In this document: in pieces, positions 45,560-54,799 of the stretch
Position numbering within the stretch: the first letter of the stretch is position 1
Layout: each line of letters starts with the position of its first letter
Assembly: GCA_003460745.1 (NCBI GenBank)
Contig: QTVU01000011.1
Coordinates: 1-64,000, forward strand
Length of the DNA: 64,000 bases
Reading direction: 5' to 3'
Source of the DNA: Firmicutes bacterium AM55-24TS
GTDB taxonomy: Bacteria; Bacillota; Clostridia; UBA1381
Notes under the pieces: model-generated
The model's input: only the letters and a program-made list of their open reading frames with translations
Told to the model about the DNA's origin: nothing
Database searches by the model: none
Translations under genes and position numbers: made by a program

Positions 45560-46280
45560 TAAAAATCACCCTTTCCAATTCAGAATGTTTCAAATAGTCT
45601 TTCGCTGTTTCAACGGCTATTTGTGCGGCAATATCGTTTGGAAAATGAAATTCACCTGTTGATATACAACAAAAAGCTATTGATTTTACACCGTTAGCTT
45701 CAGCCAACTCAAGACAAGAACGGTAACAACTTGCTAAAAGTTTGCAGTGTTCATCGGTAAGATGTCCGTATACAATAGGACCGACCGTATGAAGAATGTA
45801 ATCACAAGGCAAGTTGTATGCTTTTGTTATCTTCGCAGCACCGGTCTGTTCCTTGTGACCTTGTAGCTTCATAATGCGATTACATTCCAATCTAAGCTGA
45901 ACACCCGAAAACGTATGAATTGCATTATCAATACACTTGTGGCAAGGCACAAAGCAACCGAGCATTGCACTGTTTGCGGCATTTACTATTGCACCGCATT
46001 TTAATGTTGTTATATCGCCTTGCCAAAGGTATAATTTGTTCGATATTGCTTGTAAATCATATGCGTCGATTATGTTAATTTCCGTCAATCGCTCTTGCAA
46101 ATAATCATCTTGTAGCTTTATAAATTCGTTACTAATTTGTTTCGGTTCTCTGACGTTTACAAGAGAACGGAATAAATTAAATTTTTCTTCGGAATCTTTT
46201 GGGATAACTATATTGCTATATCTGTTGTCCTCACTTATCAGATGATTAATAAGAAAATCAAGTCTTTCATTCTGTGTCAT
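45510..46280 (-). CDS. Zinc-dependent macrodomain, putative ADP-ribosyl hydrolase
   Basis: A 256-residue protein. Residues 1-82 are an N-terminal helical region and the rest is a macrodomain: LWQGDITTLKCGAIVNAANS binds ADP-ribose, and IAFCCISTGEFHFPND forms the phosphate loop. The insert GCFVPCHKCIDNAIH (C109, H114, C116) is the zinc site that defines SirTM-linked Zn-macrodomains, which remove ADP-ribose placed by SirTM. It is the first gene of the operon, with a good AGAGGTGG site, and it overlaps the sirtuin gene by 50 bases. The cellular target is unknown. Confidence 0.88.
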   Translation of the reverse strand: MTQNERLDFLINHLISEDNRYSNIVIPKDSEEKFNLFRSLVNVREPKQISNEFIKLQDDYLQERLTEINIIDAYDLQAISNKLYLWQGDITTLKCGAIVNAANSAMLGCFVPCHKCIDNAIHTFSGVQLRLECNRIMKLQGHKEQTGAAKITKAYNLPCDYILHTVGPIVYGHLTDEHCKLLASCYRSCLELAEANGVKSIAFCCISTGEFHFPNDIAAQIAVETAKDYLKHSELERVIFNVFKDTDKKIYEKLLR

Positions 46281-46350
46281 ATTACCACCTCTGAAATGAT
46301 TATAACGTGTTTTTGTTATTATAACAAGTAGGTACTTTTAAGTAACTATC

Positions 46351-46382
46351 AAAAAGTCTTTACCGTATGGCAAAGACTTTTT
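46351..46382. terminator. Terminator downstream of flippase gene
   Basis: Perfect 11-base arms AAAAAGTCTTT / AAAGACTTTTT with a 10-base loop. A/T-rich flanks suit the minus-strand flippase transcript. Confidence 0.8.
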
Positions 46383-46386
46383 GAAT

Positions 46387-48084
46387 TTACTGTGCTTTAT
46401 AGAATTTTAATTTAACAAGACCATTGTAAATTTTTGTACCCATAGGAAGCTGTTTGATTTCGTCTTCTGAAAGAATTTTTAGCATAAACACCGTAAAGAA
46501 ATATACAACCGCCGCAATCGCTATTGCAATTACAGTGGAAATCAAATTACCTATAAATCCAGATGGGCATACAAGCATTGAAAGCTTATAAACACCGACT
46601 GCAACAACGCCCATAACAACACCTGCTATAATCGGTTTTACGATATATTTCATTGGCTTGATGTTAAGTTTGCAGTTCTTTGCAAGAACAACAAAGCATA
46701 TTGCACATGATATGAACTGACAAGCAATAGAGCTTATTGCCGCACCGTAAATATTGATTGACGGTATTCTTATAAGTACAATATTTAATACAATTTTCGC
46801 TATACATCCAAACAACAAGCTGATTGCAGGAACATAAACTTTTCCAAGCCCTTGAAGCGAACCTGTCATAGTTTGTGCAAGTGCCGCAAATATAAGCGAT
46901 ACCGAAACAAGCTGTAAAAGCTCAAAACCGCTCGAAGTGCTGAAATACAATATTTTATAAATCGGCTCAGCAAGAGTTATCAAACCTATTGCGCAAGGCA
47001 AGATAATTAATATTGAAATAAGCAATGAATAGTTTATCTTTGAAGAGGCCTCTTTATAATCTTTTACCGCCAACGCACCTGCGATTGACGGAACAAGAAC
47101 TGTTGCAAAAGCGAAGTTTACCGCCAAAGGCATATTGTAAAGTGTATCACTCTTTGATAGAAGTCCCGATAATCTTGCAATTTCCTGATTAAGTTGCTCG
47201 GCGGTCGGATTTATAATATCGCCGATGTTGCCATGTGCCGGAATTAATGATGCAAATGCAACTTCAATACCACGACTTATTGTTGCTGTGTCGATAACTC
47301 TGTTTATAGCTGTAATGATAGAGCCAAGTGAAATCGGAATACTTATCATAAGAATACTCATCATAAGATGTCTGCCTGAAATCTTAATTGTTTCGCCTTT
47401 TGATTCTTCAATATGCTCCTTGATACCGCTTTTACGTTTACAATAGAAGTATACTAAGTAAAGCATACTAAGCGCAGTTGCAACAGATGTTGCAAAGTTA
47501 GCCCAAGATGCCATAATTGCAGGTGCAAGACCGATTGAAAGGTATACAAACACAATAGTAAGTGTACATTTTAAAATCTGTTCAAGTACCTGTGAATTAC
47601 TTGTTGCTTTCATATTCTTCATACCTGTGAAATATCCTCTGATTACGGAAGATACACAAACGAAGAACAGTGACGGTGCAAGCGCACGCATTACATATTG
47701 AGAACCGTCAATTTTAATTATATGCTGTGCAAAAATATCCGCACCAAAGAACAGAACCGCAGTCGTTACAAGACCTATTATTGAGAACAGCAATAAAGCC
47801 GTTTTGAAAATCTTATGTGCACCTTTGTAATCGTCAAGTGCAACACGTTCGGAAACCATTTTTGAAATTGCATTAGGTATTCCGACAGATGAAATTGCAA
47901 GCAGTAGGGTATAAATCTGAAATCCTACATTATAAAATCCCAGTCCCTCGTCACCGAAACCGTCAATGTTTGTTATTACAATTCTGTAAACCATACCAAG
48001 AACTTTTACAAGCACTTGTGAAATAAGAATTATAGTAACATTATTCATAAACGATTGAGTGTTTTCTTTGTTTTGTTTACTCAT
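46387..48084 (-). CDS. MOP-superfamily flippase (MurJ/YtgP- or SpoVB-like)
   Basis: A 565-residue membrane protein with about 14 helices. The N-terminus LISQVLVKVLGMVYRIVITN and stretches such as GFYNVGFQIYTLLLAISSVGIPNAISKMVSER are typical of the Firmicute YtgP/SpoVB group of polysaccharide transporters. YtgP of Bacillus is a MurJ that flips lipid II for cell-wall synthesis, whereas SpoVB acts in spore cortex formation. Which role applies here cannot be told from sequence alone. It is divergent from aspS and has its own terminator. Confidence 0.85.
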   Translation of the reverse strand: MSKQNKENTQSFMNNVTIILISQVLVKVLGMVYRIVITNIDGFGDEGLGFYNVGFQIYTLLLAISSVGIPNAISKMVSERVALDDYKGAHKIFKTALLLFSIIGLVTTAVLFFGADIFAQHIIKIDGSQYVMRALAPSLFFVCVSSVIRGYFTGMKNMKATSNSQVLEQILKCTLTIVFVYLSIGLAPAIMASWANFATSVATALSMLYLVYFYCKRKSGIKEHIEESKGETIKISGRHLMMSILMISIPISLGSIITAINRVIDTATISRGIEVAFASLIPAHGNIGDIINPTAEQLNQEIARLSGLLSKSDTLYNMPLAVNFAFATVLVPSIAGALAVKDYKEASSKINYSLLISILIILPCAIGLITLAEPIYKILYFSTSSGFELLQLVSVSLIFAALAQTMTGSLQGLGKVYVPAISLLFGCIAKIVLNIVLIRIPSINIYGAAISSIACQFISCAICFVVLAKNCKLNIKPMKYIVKPIIAGVVMGVVAVGVYKLSMLVCPSGFIGNLISTVIAIAIAAVVYFFTVFMLKILSEDEIKQLPMGTKIYNGLVKLKFYKAQ

Positions 48085-48207
48085 TATATTCCTCCTAATT
48101 TAATGTTCACATTGTCATATTATAAAACTAAATACGGATTTAATCAAGTATTGTCATAAAAAAATAAAGTAATTGTATAGAAATAAGTCAAAAATCGGCA
48201 TTTTGAC

Positions 48208-48236
48208 TTGACACAAAGCTGATATAAGGGTAAAAT
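48208..48236 (+). promoter_or_regulatory. Promoter of aspS
   Basis: TTGACA at 48208-48213 and TAAAAT at 48231-48236, spaced 17 bases, 36 bases before the ATG. Confidence 0.7.
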
Positions 48237-48271
48237 ATAATAAGTATGTAAATTTATATGGAGGAATAGAC

Positions 48272-50050
48272 ATGGATACAATGCAAGGTTTAAAACGTAC
48301 TCACTATTGCGGAGATGTTGAAGGAATCGGCAATGAAGTTGTAGTAGGCGGTTATGTACAAAAAGTAAGAGATTTAGGAAATCTTATTTTTATAGATTTA
48401 AGGGACAGAACAGGTATAGTTCAGCTTGCTTTTGATGATTCGACAGACAGAGAAATATTTGAAAAAGCGTCTGATTGCCACAGCGAATATGTACTTATGG
48501 CAAAAGGTGTTGTTCGTGAAAGAGAAAGCAAGAATACAGCAATTAAAACAGGTAATATTGAAATTGACGTAAAAGATTTGAGAGTGTTGGCAAAGGCTCA
48601 GACACCTCCTTTTGAAATTGTTGACGATACTAACGTAAACGAAGAATTAAGATTGAAATATCGTTATCTTGACCTTAGAAGAAAGGTTTTACAGGATAAC
48701 TTGATTATGAGAAGTAAGATTGCAAAAGTTGCAAGAGATTATTACTATGAAAACGGCTTTATAGAAATCGAAACACCGATGATGATTAAGTCAACTCCTG
48801 AGGGTGCAAGAGATTACCTTGTTCCGTCAAGAGTACATCACGGAAAGTTTTACGCACTTCCGCAGTCACCTCAAATGTACAAGCAACTTTTGATGATTGC
48901 AGGATTTGACAGATATATTCAGCTTGCAAGATGCTTCAGAGATGAAGACTTAAGAGCAGACAGACAGCCGGAATTTACGCAAATTGACCTTGAAATGTCA
49001 TTCGTTGATGTTGAGGATATTCTTGAAATGAACGAAGGCTTTATACAAAGATTGTTTAAGGAAGTTCTTGATGTTGACGTAGAATTACCGCTTCCAAGAC
49101 TTACTTATAAAGACGCTATGGAACGTTACGGCTCAGATAAGCCTGATACTCGTTTCGGTATGGAAATATGCGATATTTCAGAACTTGTTAAGAATTGCGG
49201 TTTCGGCGTGTTCACTTCGGCTATCGAAAACGGCGGCTCGGTAAGAGCAATCGTTGCAAAAGACGCGGCAAAGACGCTTACAAGAAAAGAAATCGACAAG
49301 CTTACAGAATACGTTAAGGGAATAGGCGCAAAAGGTCTGGCATTTGTTCGTTGGGTTGATGATGAACCGACTTGTGCATTTGCAAAATTCTTGGGCGAAG
49401 GTGAACTTGACGCAATATTAAATAAAGTAGGTGCTCAAAAGGGTGACGTTGTACTTATCGTTGCAGATAAGAATAAAGTAACACTTCCTGTACTTGGTGC
49501 ACTTAGATTAAAGGTTGCAAAGCAACTTGATATAATTCCTGAAGGATTTAACTTCCTTTGGATTACTGAATTCCCATTCTTTGAATATGACGAAGATACA
49601 GATTCTTGGCTTGCTATGCACCATCCGTTTACAATGCCTATGGACGAGTGTATTCAATATCTTGATACTGATCCGGGTAAAGTTACGGCTAAGGCATATG
49701 ACCTTGTCCTTAACGGTACAGAGCTTTCAAGCGGTTCAATCAGAATTACAGATTATGAACTTCAACAAAAAATGTTCCAGGCACTTGGGCTTTCTGATGA
49801 AGAAATCGAGGCTAAATTCGGTTTCCTTGTAGAGGCATATAAATACGGTGCCGCACCTCACGGCGGTATGGGTATCGGTCTTGACAGACTTGCAATGATT
49901 ATGACAGGTAACGACAGTCTAAGAGATGTAACTGCATTCCCTAAGGTACAAAATGCGTCAGAACTTATGTCGGGAGCTCCTAATGTTGTTGACGAAGAAC
50001 AATTACAGGAACTTTCGATAAGCATAATACCTGAAAAGAAAGAAAATTAA
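48272..50050 (+). CDS. aspS: Aspartyl-tRNA synthetase
   Basis: A 592-residue bacterial-type class IIb synthetase that attaches aspartate to tRNA(Asp). An N-terminal OB-fold anticodon domain (GYVQKVRDLGNLIFIDLRDR) precedes the catalytic core. Motif 2 is ARCFRDEDLRADRQPEFTQ and motif 3 GMGIGLDRLAMIM. The GAD insertion domain lies between about 285 and 410, the normal bacterial arrangement. TGGAGGAA precedes the ATG. No T-box is visible upstream. Confidence 0.96.
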   Translation: MDTMQGLKRTHYCGDVEGIGNEVVVGGYVQKVRDLGNLIFIDLRDRTGIVQLAFDDSTDREIFEKASDCHSEYVLMAKGVVRERESKNTAIKTGNIEIDVKDLRVLAKAQTPPFEIVDDTNVNEELRLKYRYLDLRRKVLQDNLIMRSKIAKVARDYYYENGFIEIETPMMIKSTPEGARDYLVPSRVHHGKFYALPQSPQMYKQLLMIAGFDRYIQLARCFRDEDLRADRQPEFTQIDLEMSFVDVEDILEMNEGFIQRLFKEVLDVDVELPLPRLTYKDAMERYGSDKPDTRFGMEICDISELVKNCGFGVFTSAIENGGSVRAIVAKDAAKTLTRKEIDKLTEYVKGIGAKGLAFVRWVDDEPTCAFAKFLGEGELDAILNKVGAQKGDVVLIVADKNKVTLPVLGALRLKVAKQLDIIPEGFNFLWITEFPFFEYDEDTDSWLAMHHPFTMPMDECIQYLDTDPGKVTAKAYDLVLNGTELSSGSIRITDYELQQKMFQALGLSDEEIEAKFGFLVEAYKYGAAPHGGMGIGLDRLAMIMTGNDSLRDVTAFPKVQNASELMSGAPNVVDEEQLQELSISIIPEKKEN

Positions 50051-50100
50051 TAATGTGTTCATAATAATTTAATAACGTTATTGTATAATAACCTTAAAAT

Positions 50101-50122
50101 AGGAGCCGAATTTTCGGCTTCT
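50101..50122 (+). other. Hairpin downstream of aspS
   Basis: Ten-base arms AGGAGCCGAA / TTCGGCTTCT (one G-U pair) with a 2-base loop. No T-run follows, so it is probably a 3'-end stabilising or processing hairpin rather than a terminator. Confidence 0.45.
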
Positions 50123-50198
50123 AAGACTGTTGGCAAATTGTCCGGAACGTGCAGAAGTATTATTCAAATTTGTATGATTTAATTTATCAAAAAATAGC

Positions 50199-50237
50199 AG
50201 GCAAGCCTATATTGATAGGCTTGCCTATGCACTTTTT
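50199..50237 (+). terminator. Possible terminator after aspS
   Basis: Perfect 12-base arms AGGCAAGCCTAT / ATAGGCTTGCCT with a 4-base loop. A T-run begins six bases after the stem, so it would be a weak terminator. Confidence 0.5.
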
Positions 50238-50245
50238 GAAAAAAT

Positions 50246-50312
50246 AAACTCTGCCGTACAAATGTACGCTGACGAGTTTGTTTTTTCAAAATACGAACTG
50301 ATTTCTCGGCAG
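50246..50312 (+). promoter_or_regulatory. Attenuator-like leader before the ABC system
   Basis: AAACTC (50246) pairs with GAGTTT (50274-50279), with inner GTAC/GTAC pairing, and a T-run follows (50281-50286): a terminator shape. CTGCCG (50251-50256) can instead pair with CGGCAG (50307-50312), which would break the terminator. This may be a leader that senses something upstream of the ABC transporter operon. No known riboswitch class is recognised. Confidence 0.35.
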
Positions 50313-50346
50313 TCTGCAAATTAATCTGTGAAACGGAGAGTTTTAA

Positions 50347-51315
50347 GTGATTACTATTTCAAACTTAACAAAAAAATACGGTGATAAATATGCACTCGAC
50401 CATATTAGTTTTAATGTAAAAAAAGGTGAAGTTCTTGGATTTTTAGGTCCTAATGGTGCGGGAAAATCAACAACTATGAATATTATCACCGGATATATTT
50501 CATATACAGACGGCTCTGTTAATATTGACGGCTATGATATTTTAGAAAATCCTATTGAAGTGAAAAAGAAAATAGGATACTTGCCTGAAATACCACCCCT
50601 TTATCTTGATATGGTAGTGTGGGATTATCTTGAATTTGTATATGAATTGAAGAAAATCAAGACCGAGGATGAAAAGAGTCATATACAGCAAGTTATTGAT
50701 ATGGTGAAGATTGATAATGTTAAAAACAGAAAAATTGCCAATTTGTCAAAAGGCTATCGTCAAAGAGTGGGACTTGCAGGTGCTTTAATCGGTGATCCCG
50801 AAATTCTTATACTTGACGAACCGACAGTTGGTCTTGATCCTAAGCAGATTATCGAAATAAGAAATGTTATTAAGGAACTCGGAAAAGAAAAGACTGTAAT
50901 TTTAAGTTCGCATATATTAAGCGAAATAAGTGCAGTCTGTGACAGAGTAATTATTATAAATAAAGGCAAATTTGTTGCAGAAGATACACCGAAAAATCTT
51001 TCGGATAAGCTTGGTGATAATAAAAAAATGTTGTTCAGAATATCAGGCGATAGGAAAAAAGCCGAAAATATCCTAAATTCATTTGACGGCATATCAAATG
51101 TAACCTGTGTTTCATCTGAAAATGATTCGTATGATTTTGAATTTGATAACGCAATGGCGGCAGAAGAAAAGAAAAAAATGTTCTTTGCATTCGCGGAAAA
51201 TGAAATACCGATATTAATGCAAAAAGAAATCGAGCCGTCTTTGGAGGATATATTCTTAAAACTTACTGACAATACGTCAGAAAAGGAGGAAAATACAAAT
51301 GAAAGCGATATTTAA
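50347..51315 (+). CDS. ABC transporter ATPase (GldA-like)
   Basis: A 322-residue ATPase starting at GTG, with ACGGAGAG upstream. Walker A is GPNGAGKST, the signature LSKGYRQRV and Walker B ILILDEPTVGLDPKQI. The C-terminal about 90 residues match the regulatory tail of ABC-2-type exporters. It overlaps the permease gene by 17 bases. The neighbouring order (ATPase, short ABC-2 permease, GldG-like protein) is that of Gld-type ABC systems. In other bacteria these are linked to gliding or surface-polysaccharide export; here the substrate is unknown. Confidence 0.88.
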   Translation: MITISNLTKKYGDKYALDHISFNVKKGEVLGFLGPNGAGKSTTMNIITGYISYTDGSVNIDGYDILENPIEVKKKIGYLPEIPPLYLDMVVWDYLEFVYELKKIKTEDEKSHIQQVIDMVKIDNVKNRKIANLSKGYRQRVGLAGALIGDPEILILDEPTVGLDPKQIIEIRNVIKELGKEKTVILSSHILSEISAVCDRVIIINKGKFVAEDTPKNLSDKLGDNKKMLFRISGDRKKAENILNSFDGISNVTCVSSENDSYDFEFDNAMAAEEKKKMFFAFAENEIPILMQKEIEPSLEDIFLKLTDNTSEKEENTNESDI

Positions 51316-52003
51316 CAGAGAATTCAATTCGTATTTTACATCAATGCTCGGTTATGTATTTTTAACTATTTTTCTTCTTTTAACAGGAGTAATGTTCTAT
51401 GTTGTAAATATCAGATTTATGACTGCAAGAATGACTAATTTCTTTTCAATCGTCAATAACTGGGCGTTGTTCTTGTTGCCGTTATTGACAATGAGATTGT
51501 TCTCAGAGGACAGAAAGCAAAAGACAGACCAATTATTACTGACCGCACCTATATCTACAAAAGAAATAGTTTTCGGTAAGTATCTTGCGGCATTTGGAAT
51601 ATTTATGGTAGGTGTGCTTATAACACTTATTTATCCTGTTATATTAGCGTTTACGGGTAATTTGCCGATTGCGGAAACAATAAGCTGTTATGTCGGCTTT
51701 ATACTGCTATGTTCGGCAATACTTGCTATCGGTGCGTTTATGTCATCTATTACGGAAAGTCAGATTGTCGCTGCAGTTGCCACTTACGGTGTATTGATTT
51801 TTACATTGCTTTTAGGCTCGGTTGCGTCAAACGTTTCAAACGAAATAATTGTAAAAATTCTTTTGTGGTTATCGCCTGTACAAAGATTTTCGGATTTTAC
51901 TCTCGGAATCCTTAACTTTGAACCGATAATTTATTATTTAAGCATCACCGGTCTGTTCTTATTCTTTACCGTTATGGTATTTGAAAGACGCAGAATGAGA
52001 TAG
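51299..52003 (+). CDS. ABC-2 permease (GldF-like)
   Basis: A 234-residue membrane protein with six helices of the ABC-2 permease family: NREFNSYFTSMLGYVFLTIF at the start, then LLPLLTMRLFSEDRKQKTDQ and LLTAPISTKEIVFGKYLA, features of GldF-type permeases. It overlaps the end of the ATPase gene by 17 bases, consistent with translational coupling. It probably forms the channel of the complex with the GldG-like and DUF4340 proteins that follow. Confidence 0.88.
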   Translation: MKAIFNREFNSYFTSMLGYVFLTIFLLLTGVMFYVVNIRFMTARMTNFFSIVNNWALFLLPLLTMRLFSEDRKQKTDQLLLTAPISTKEIVFGKYLAAFGIFMVGVLITLIYPVILAFTGNLPIAETISCYVGFILLCSAILAIGAFMSSITESQIVAAVATYGVLIFTLLLGSVASNVSNEIIVKILLWLSPVQRFSDFTLGILNFEPIIYYLSITGLFLFFTVMVFERRRMR

Positions 52004-52014
52004 GAGGATATGTA

Positions 52015-53421
52015 ATGAATAACGTAAAAAAATATAAATTTGTATCTTCCGTTGCTATTGCAATAGCGGTTGTTTTGGTTATTGTTGTAAACGTATTTGT
52101 CAGCGTGCTTAACAACAAATTACCTTTAAAAATCGACCTTACGTCAAATAAAATGTACGAACTTTCAGATAAAACAAAAGAGTATCTTAAAAATTATGAT
52201 ACTCCTGTTGATATATATATTCTTGCCGGTGAATCGGAACAAGACGGAAATATTCGTACGGTGCTTGATAAATATGCCGCCGCAAATAAAAATATCAATG
52301 TTACAAATATTAACATGACATCTAACCCGACTTTTGGCAAGAAATACGTTACTGACGGCAAAAGTCTGCAATCAAATTCTGTCATTGTTGACGGCGGAGA
52401 TAAGTTTAAAACATATACTATGACTGAATTGTACGGGGTAAATGCACAAACAGGACAGTATACATCACTTAATGTTGAAAATAAAATAACTTCGGCATTA
52501 AAGTATGTATCAAGCGAAACACAACAAAAGGCATACCTAATAAAAGGACATAATGAGATAGCTGTTGACGGTGCAAAAACTAAACTTGAATCAGAAAACT
52601 TTGAAGTCGGAGAAGTTAATACATTGACCGATGATATACCGTCAGACGCAAATATGTTGATTGTTGCAAAACCGACGGCCGATTTTTCAAAAGAAGAAAT
52701 CACAAAACTTGATTCTTATTTGCAAAAAGGCGGTAATATACAAGTTTATCTTGATGTCGATTCAAAAAATCTTACTAACTTGTATGACTATCTAAAATCA
52801 TCATGGGGCATAGGTGTAAGCGATAACCTTGTAATTGAAACAGACACATCAAAATCCGTTTCGTTGAGCGGAAGTTCGATGAGTCTTGTCGTGCCGAATG
52901 TAAAATCATATGAATTTACCGACAGTATAATAGACAATCAAAGAACTTTGGCATATTTCCCATATTCAAGATTGATAACTCAAGAATTTGAATCAAATGG
53001 CGATATATCTGTTACACCTGTTTTGACAAGTTCAGAAAAAGCATACACGACTTCAAATTATGAAAATGTTTCAAAAGTAGGCGGCGAGCAGGACGGTGAA
53101 TATCCGGTCAGCGAACTTTCGGTAGATGCCAAACACGCCTCATCGGTTTATGTATCGGGAAATACTATGCTTTTAACCATAGACGAAACAACACTTACAA
53201 ATAATTACGGACTTGCAAACTATGATTATTTTATGAATTTGACCAACTTTATGATAGGTAACGAAGAAAGCTTTACTGTAGATGAAAAAACACTTGTAAA
53301 CAATGTTATTACATTATCTGATTTAGGTCAAAAAATTATTTTTGCATTTGTTGTAATTATAATACCGATTACCGTATTAATAATCGGACTTGTAATTTGG
53401 ATAAAAAGGAGAAATCTATGA
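52015..53421 (+). CDS. GldG-like ABC auxiliary protein
   Basis: A 468-residue protein with an N-terminal helix (about 10-33), a large extracytoplasmic region and a C-terminal helix (about 440-464) followed by KRRNL. The segments IDLTSNKMYELSDKTKEYL and LPLKIDLTSN match the ABC-type uncharacterised transport (GldG/ABC_transp_aux) family, and IVAKPTADFSKEEITKLDSY fits its central domain. It is the partner of the ABC-2 permease. AGGAGG precedes the ATG, and its last bases overlap the next gene (ATGA). Confidence 0.82.
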   Translation: MNNVKKYKFVSSVAIAIAVVLVIVVNVFVSVLNNKLPLKIDLTSNKMYELSDKTKEYLKNYDTPVDIYILAGESEQDGNIRTVLDKYAAANKNINVTNINMTSNPTFGKKYVTDGKSLQSNSVIVDGGDKFKTYTMTELYGVNAQTGQYTSLNVENKITSALKYVSSETQQKAYLIKGHNEIAVDGAKTKLESENFEVGEVNTLTDDIPSDANMLIVAKPTADFSKEEITKLDSYLQKGGNIQVYLDVDSKNLTNLYDYLKSSWGIGVSDNLVIETDTSKSVSLSGSSMSLVVPNVKSYEFTDSIIDNQRTLAYFPYSRLITQEFESNGDISVTPVLTSSEKAYTTSNYENVSKVGGEQDGEYPVSELSVDAKHASSVYVSGNTMLLTIDETTLTNNYGLANYDYFMNLTNFMIGNEESFTVDEKTLVNNVITLSDLGQKIIFAFVVIIIPITVLIIGLVIWIKRRNL

Positions 53422-54797
53422 GTAAAACAACGAAAAGCATAATTATAGCCGCGTCAGTGATTATAGTGCTTATTGTCGGAACGATTGTTATAAGTAATAT
53501 TGACACGTCAAAAGATAATAATGTTGATACAACCGATGATTTATACAGTATCTATTCAGCTGATACAACCGATATTTTATCTGTAAAGGCAGAGAGTGAA
53601 AACGGTACAATTACGGTAAAAAGTATAGGCGATTCGGAATGGTCCGTAAATGATATGGATGCGTCTGAAATAGATTCTTCAAAAGCCGGTGCGCTTGTCG
53701 GTACAATTTCAACATTGTCATCAAAAAACAAGATTGAAGAAAATCCGGTTGATTTATCACAATACGGACTTGACAATCCGCAAGTCACTGTTACAGTTGA
53801 AAAGAAAAACGGTCAGATTGATAAAATGATTATCGGTGATTTAAGTCCGACACTCGGAGAATATTTTGTGATGAAAGACGGCGATAATACTGTCTATACA
53901 ATGTATGATTTTAAAGTTGATACTTTAAAAAAGCCTATCAGCTATTATAAAGAATTCAATCGTTTCAGCATTAATATTGACAATATTAATGACATTAAAA
54001 TTGTCCGCAGTGATGAAACTATTGAAATCAGAATATTAAGCAATATAAATAACAACACAAATAATGTATGGGAAATGGTACAGCCTTATCAGAGCGGTGC
54101 CAATGATGATTATATCGATAACAAAATACTTGCTCCGATAGAGGAAATTTCACTTACTACACCGATTGAAAATGCTGACGGCGGTTTCAGTGAAAAGTCG
54201 CCTGTTTTAATGATAACTGTTAAGCCTTACGACAATTCAACAGGCAAATACGGCGAAGAATATACCGAAACACTTACAATAGGTCGCACAGACGGTGATA
54301 TGACTTATGTAAAATATAAGGAACAGGTATTTAAAGTTTCATCGGACATTATATCTTTTGCGAATGACTCGTCATACAACATTGTAAGTAAATTGCAGGC
54401 GCTTGTTGATATTTCGGAAGTTAAGAGTGTAACGGTAGAGTATAACGGAGCAGAACATACGATTGACATAACTCATAACGATTCGGATATGACTTTTGTG
54501 CTTGACGGTCAAAAGGTTGATACAAAGATAACACAAGCAATATACAAGAGCATTGTCGGTTTGGCGGTTGACGGAGTATATAAAGACGAAACACTCGGCG
54601 ATACCGTTATGAAAATAAAATATAAAGGTATCAAGAGCAGTTCTGATACAGAAATCGAATTTAAGAGTATTGATGATTTGTACTGTGCTTTAATCCGCAA
54701 CGGTAAAACAGAATTTACAATCAAGAAAAGTAAGCTTAATGAATTTATGGATTTATTCAATACTTATGTTGAAAATCCGGAAAAGCAAGGAGATTAA
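53418..54797 (+). CDS. DUF4340 membrane-anchored protein
   Basis: A 459-residue protein with one N-terminal helix (SIIIAASVIIVLIVGTIVI) and a long extracytoplasmic part. Repeated modules with NGTITVKS...W and LTIGRTDGDMTYVKYKEQVF are characteristic of DUF4340, which accompanies GldG-like genes. The frame extends back to 53397, but that start lies within the AAAGGAGA site, so ATG 53418 is used. It overlaps the GldG-like stop by four bases. Likely a scaffold or substrate-binding partner of the ABC complex. Confidence 0.85.
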   Translation: MSKTTKSIIIAASVIIVLIVGTIVISNIDTSKDNNVDTTDDLYSIYSADTTDILSVKAESENGTITVKSIGDSEWSVNDMDASEIDSSKAGALVGTISTLSSKNKIEENPVDLSQYGLDNPQVTVTVEKKNGQIDKMIIGDLSPTLGEYFVMKDGDNTVYTMYDFKVDTLKKPISYYKEFNRFSINIDNINDIKIVRSDETIEIRILSNINNNTNNVWEMVQPYQSGANDDYIDNKILAPIEEISLTTPIENADGGFSEKSPVLMITVKPYDNSTGKYGEEYTETLTIGRTDGDMTYVKYKEQVFKVSSDIISFANDSSYNIVSKLQALVDISEVKSVTVEYNGAEHTIDITHNDSDMTFVLDGQKVDTKITQAIYKSIVGLAVDGVYKDETLGDTVMKIKYKGIKSSSDTEIEFKSIDDLYCALIRNGKTEFTIKKSKLNEFMDLFNTYVENPEKQGD

Positions 54798-54799
54798 TT

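Noticed and set aside
43809..46280. DarTG-like toxin-antitoxin interpretation of the macrodomain operon
   Set aside because: There is no DarT-type ADP-ribosyltransferase; the transferase is a sirtuin and the macrodomain carries the SirTM-linked zinc motif, so a regulatory modification system is more likely.
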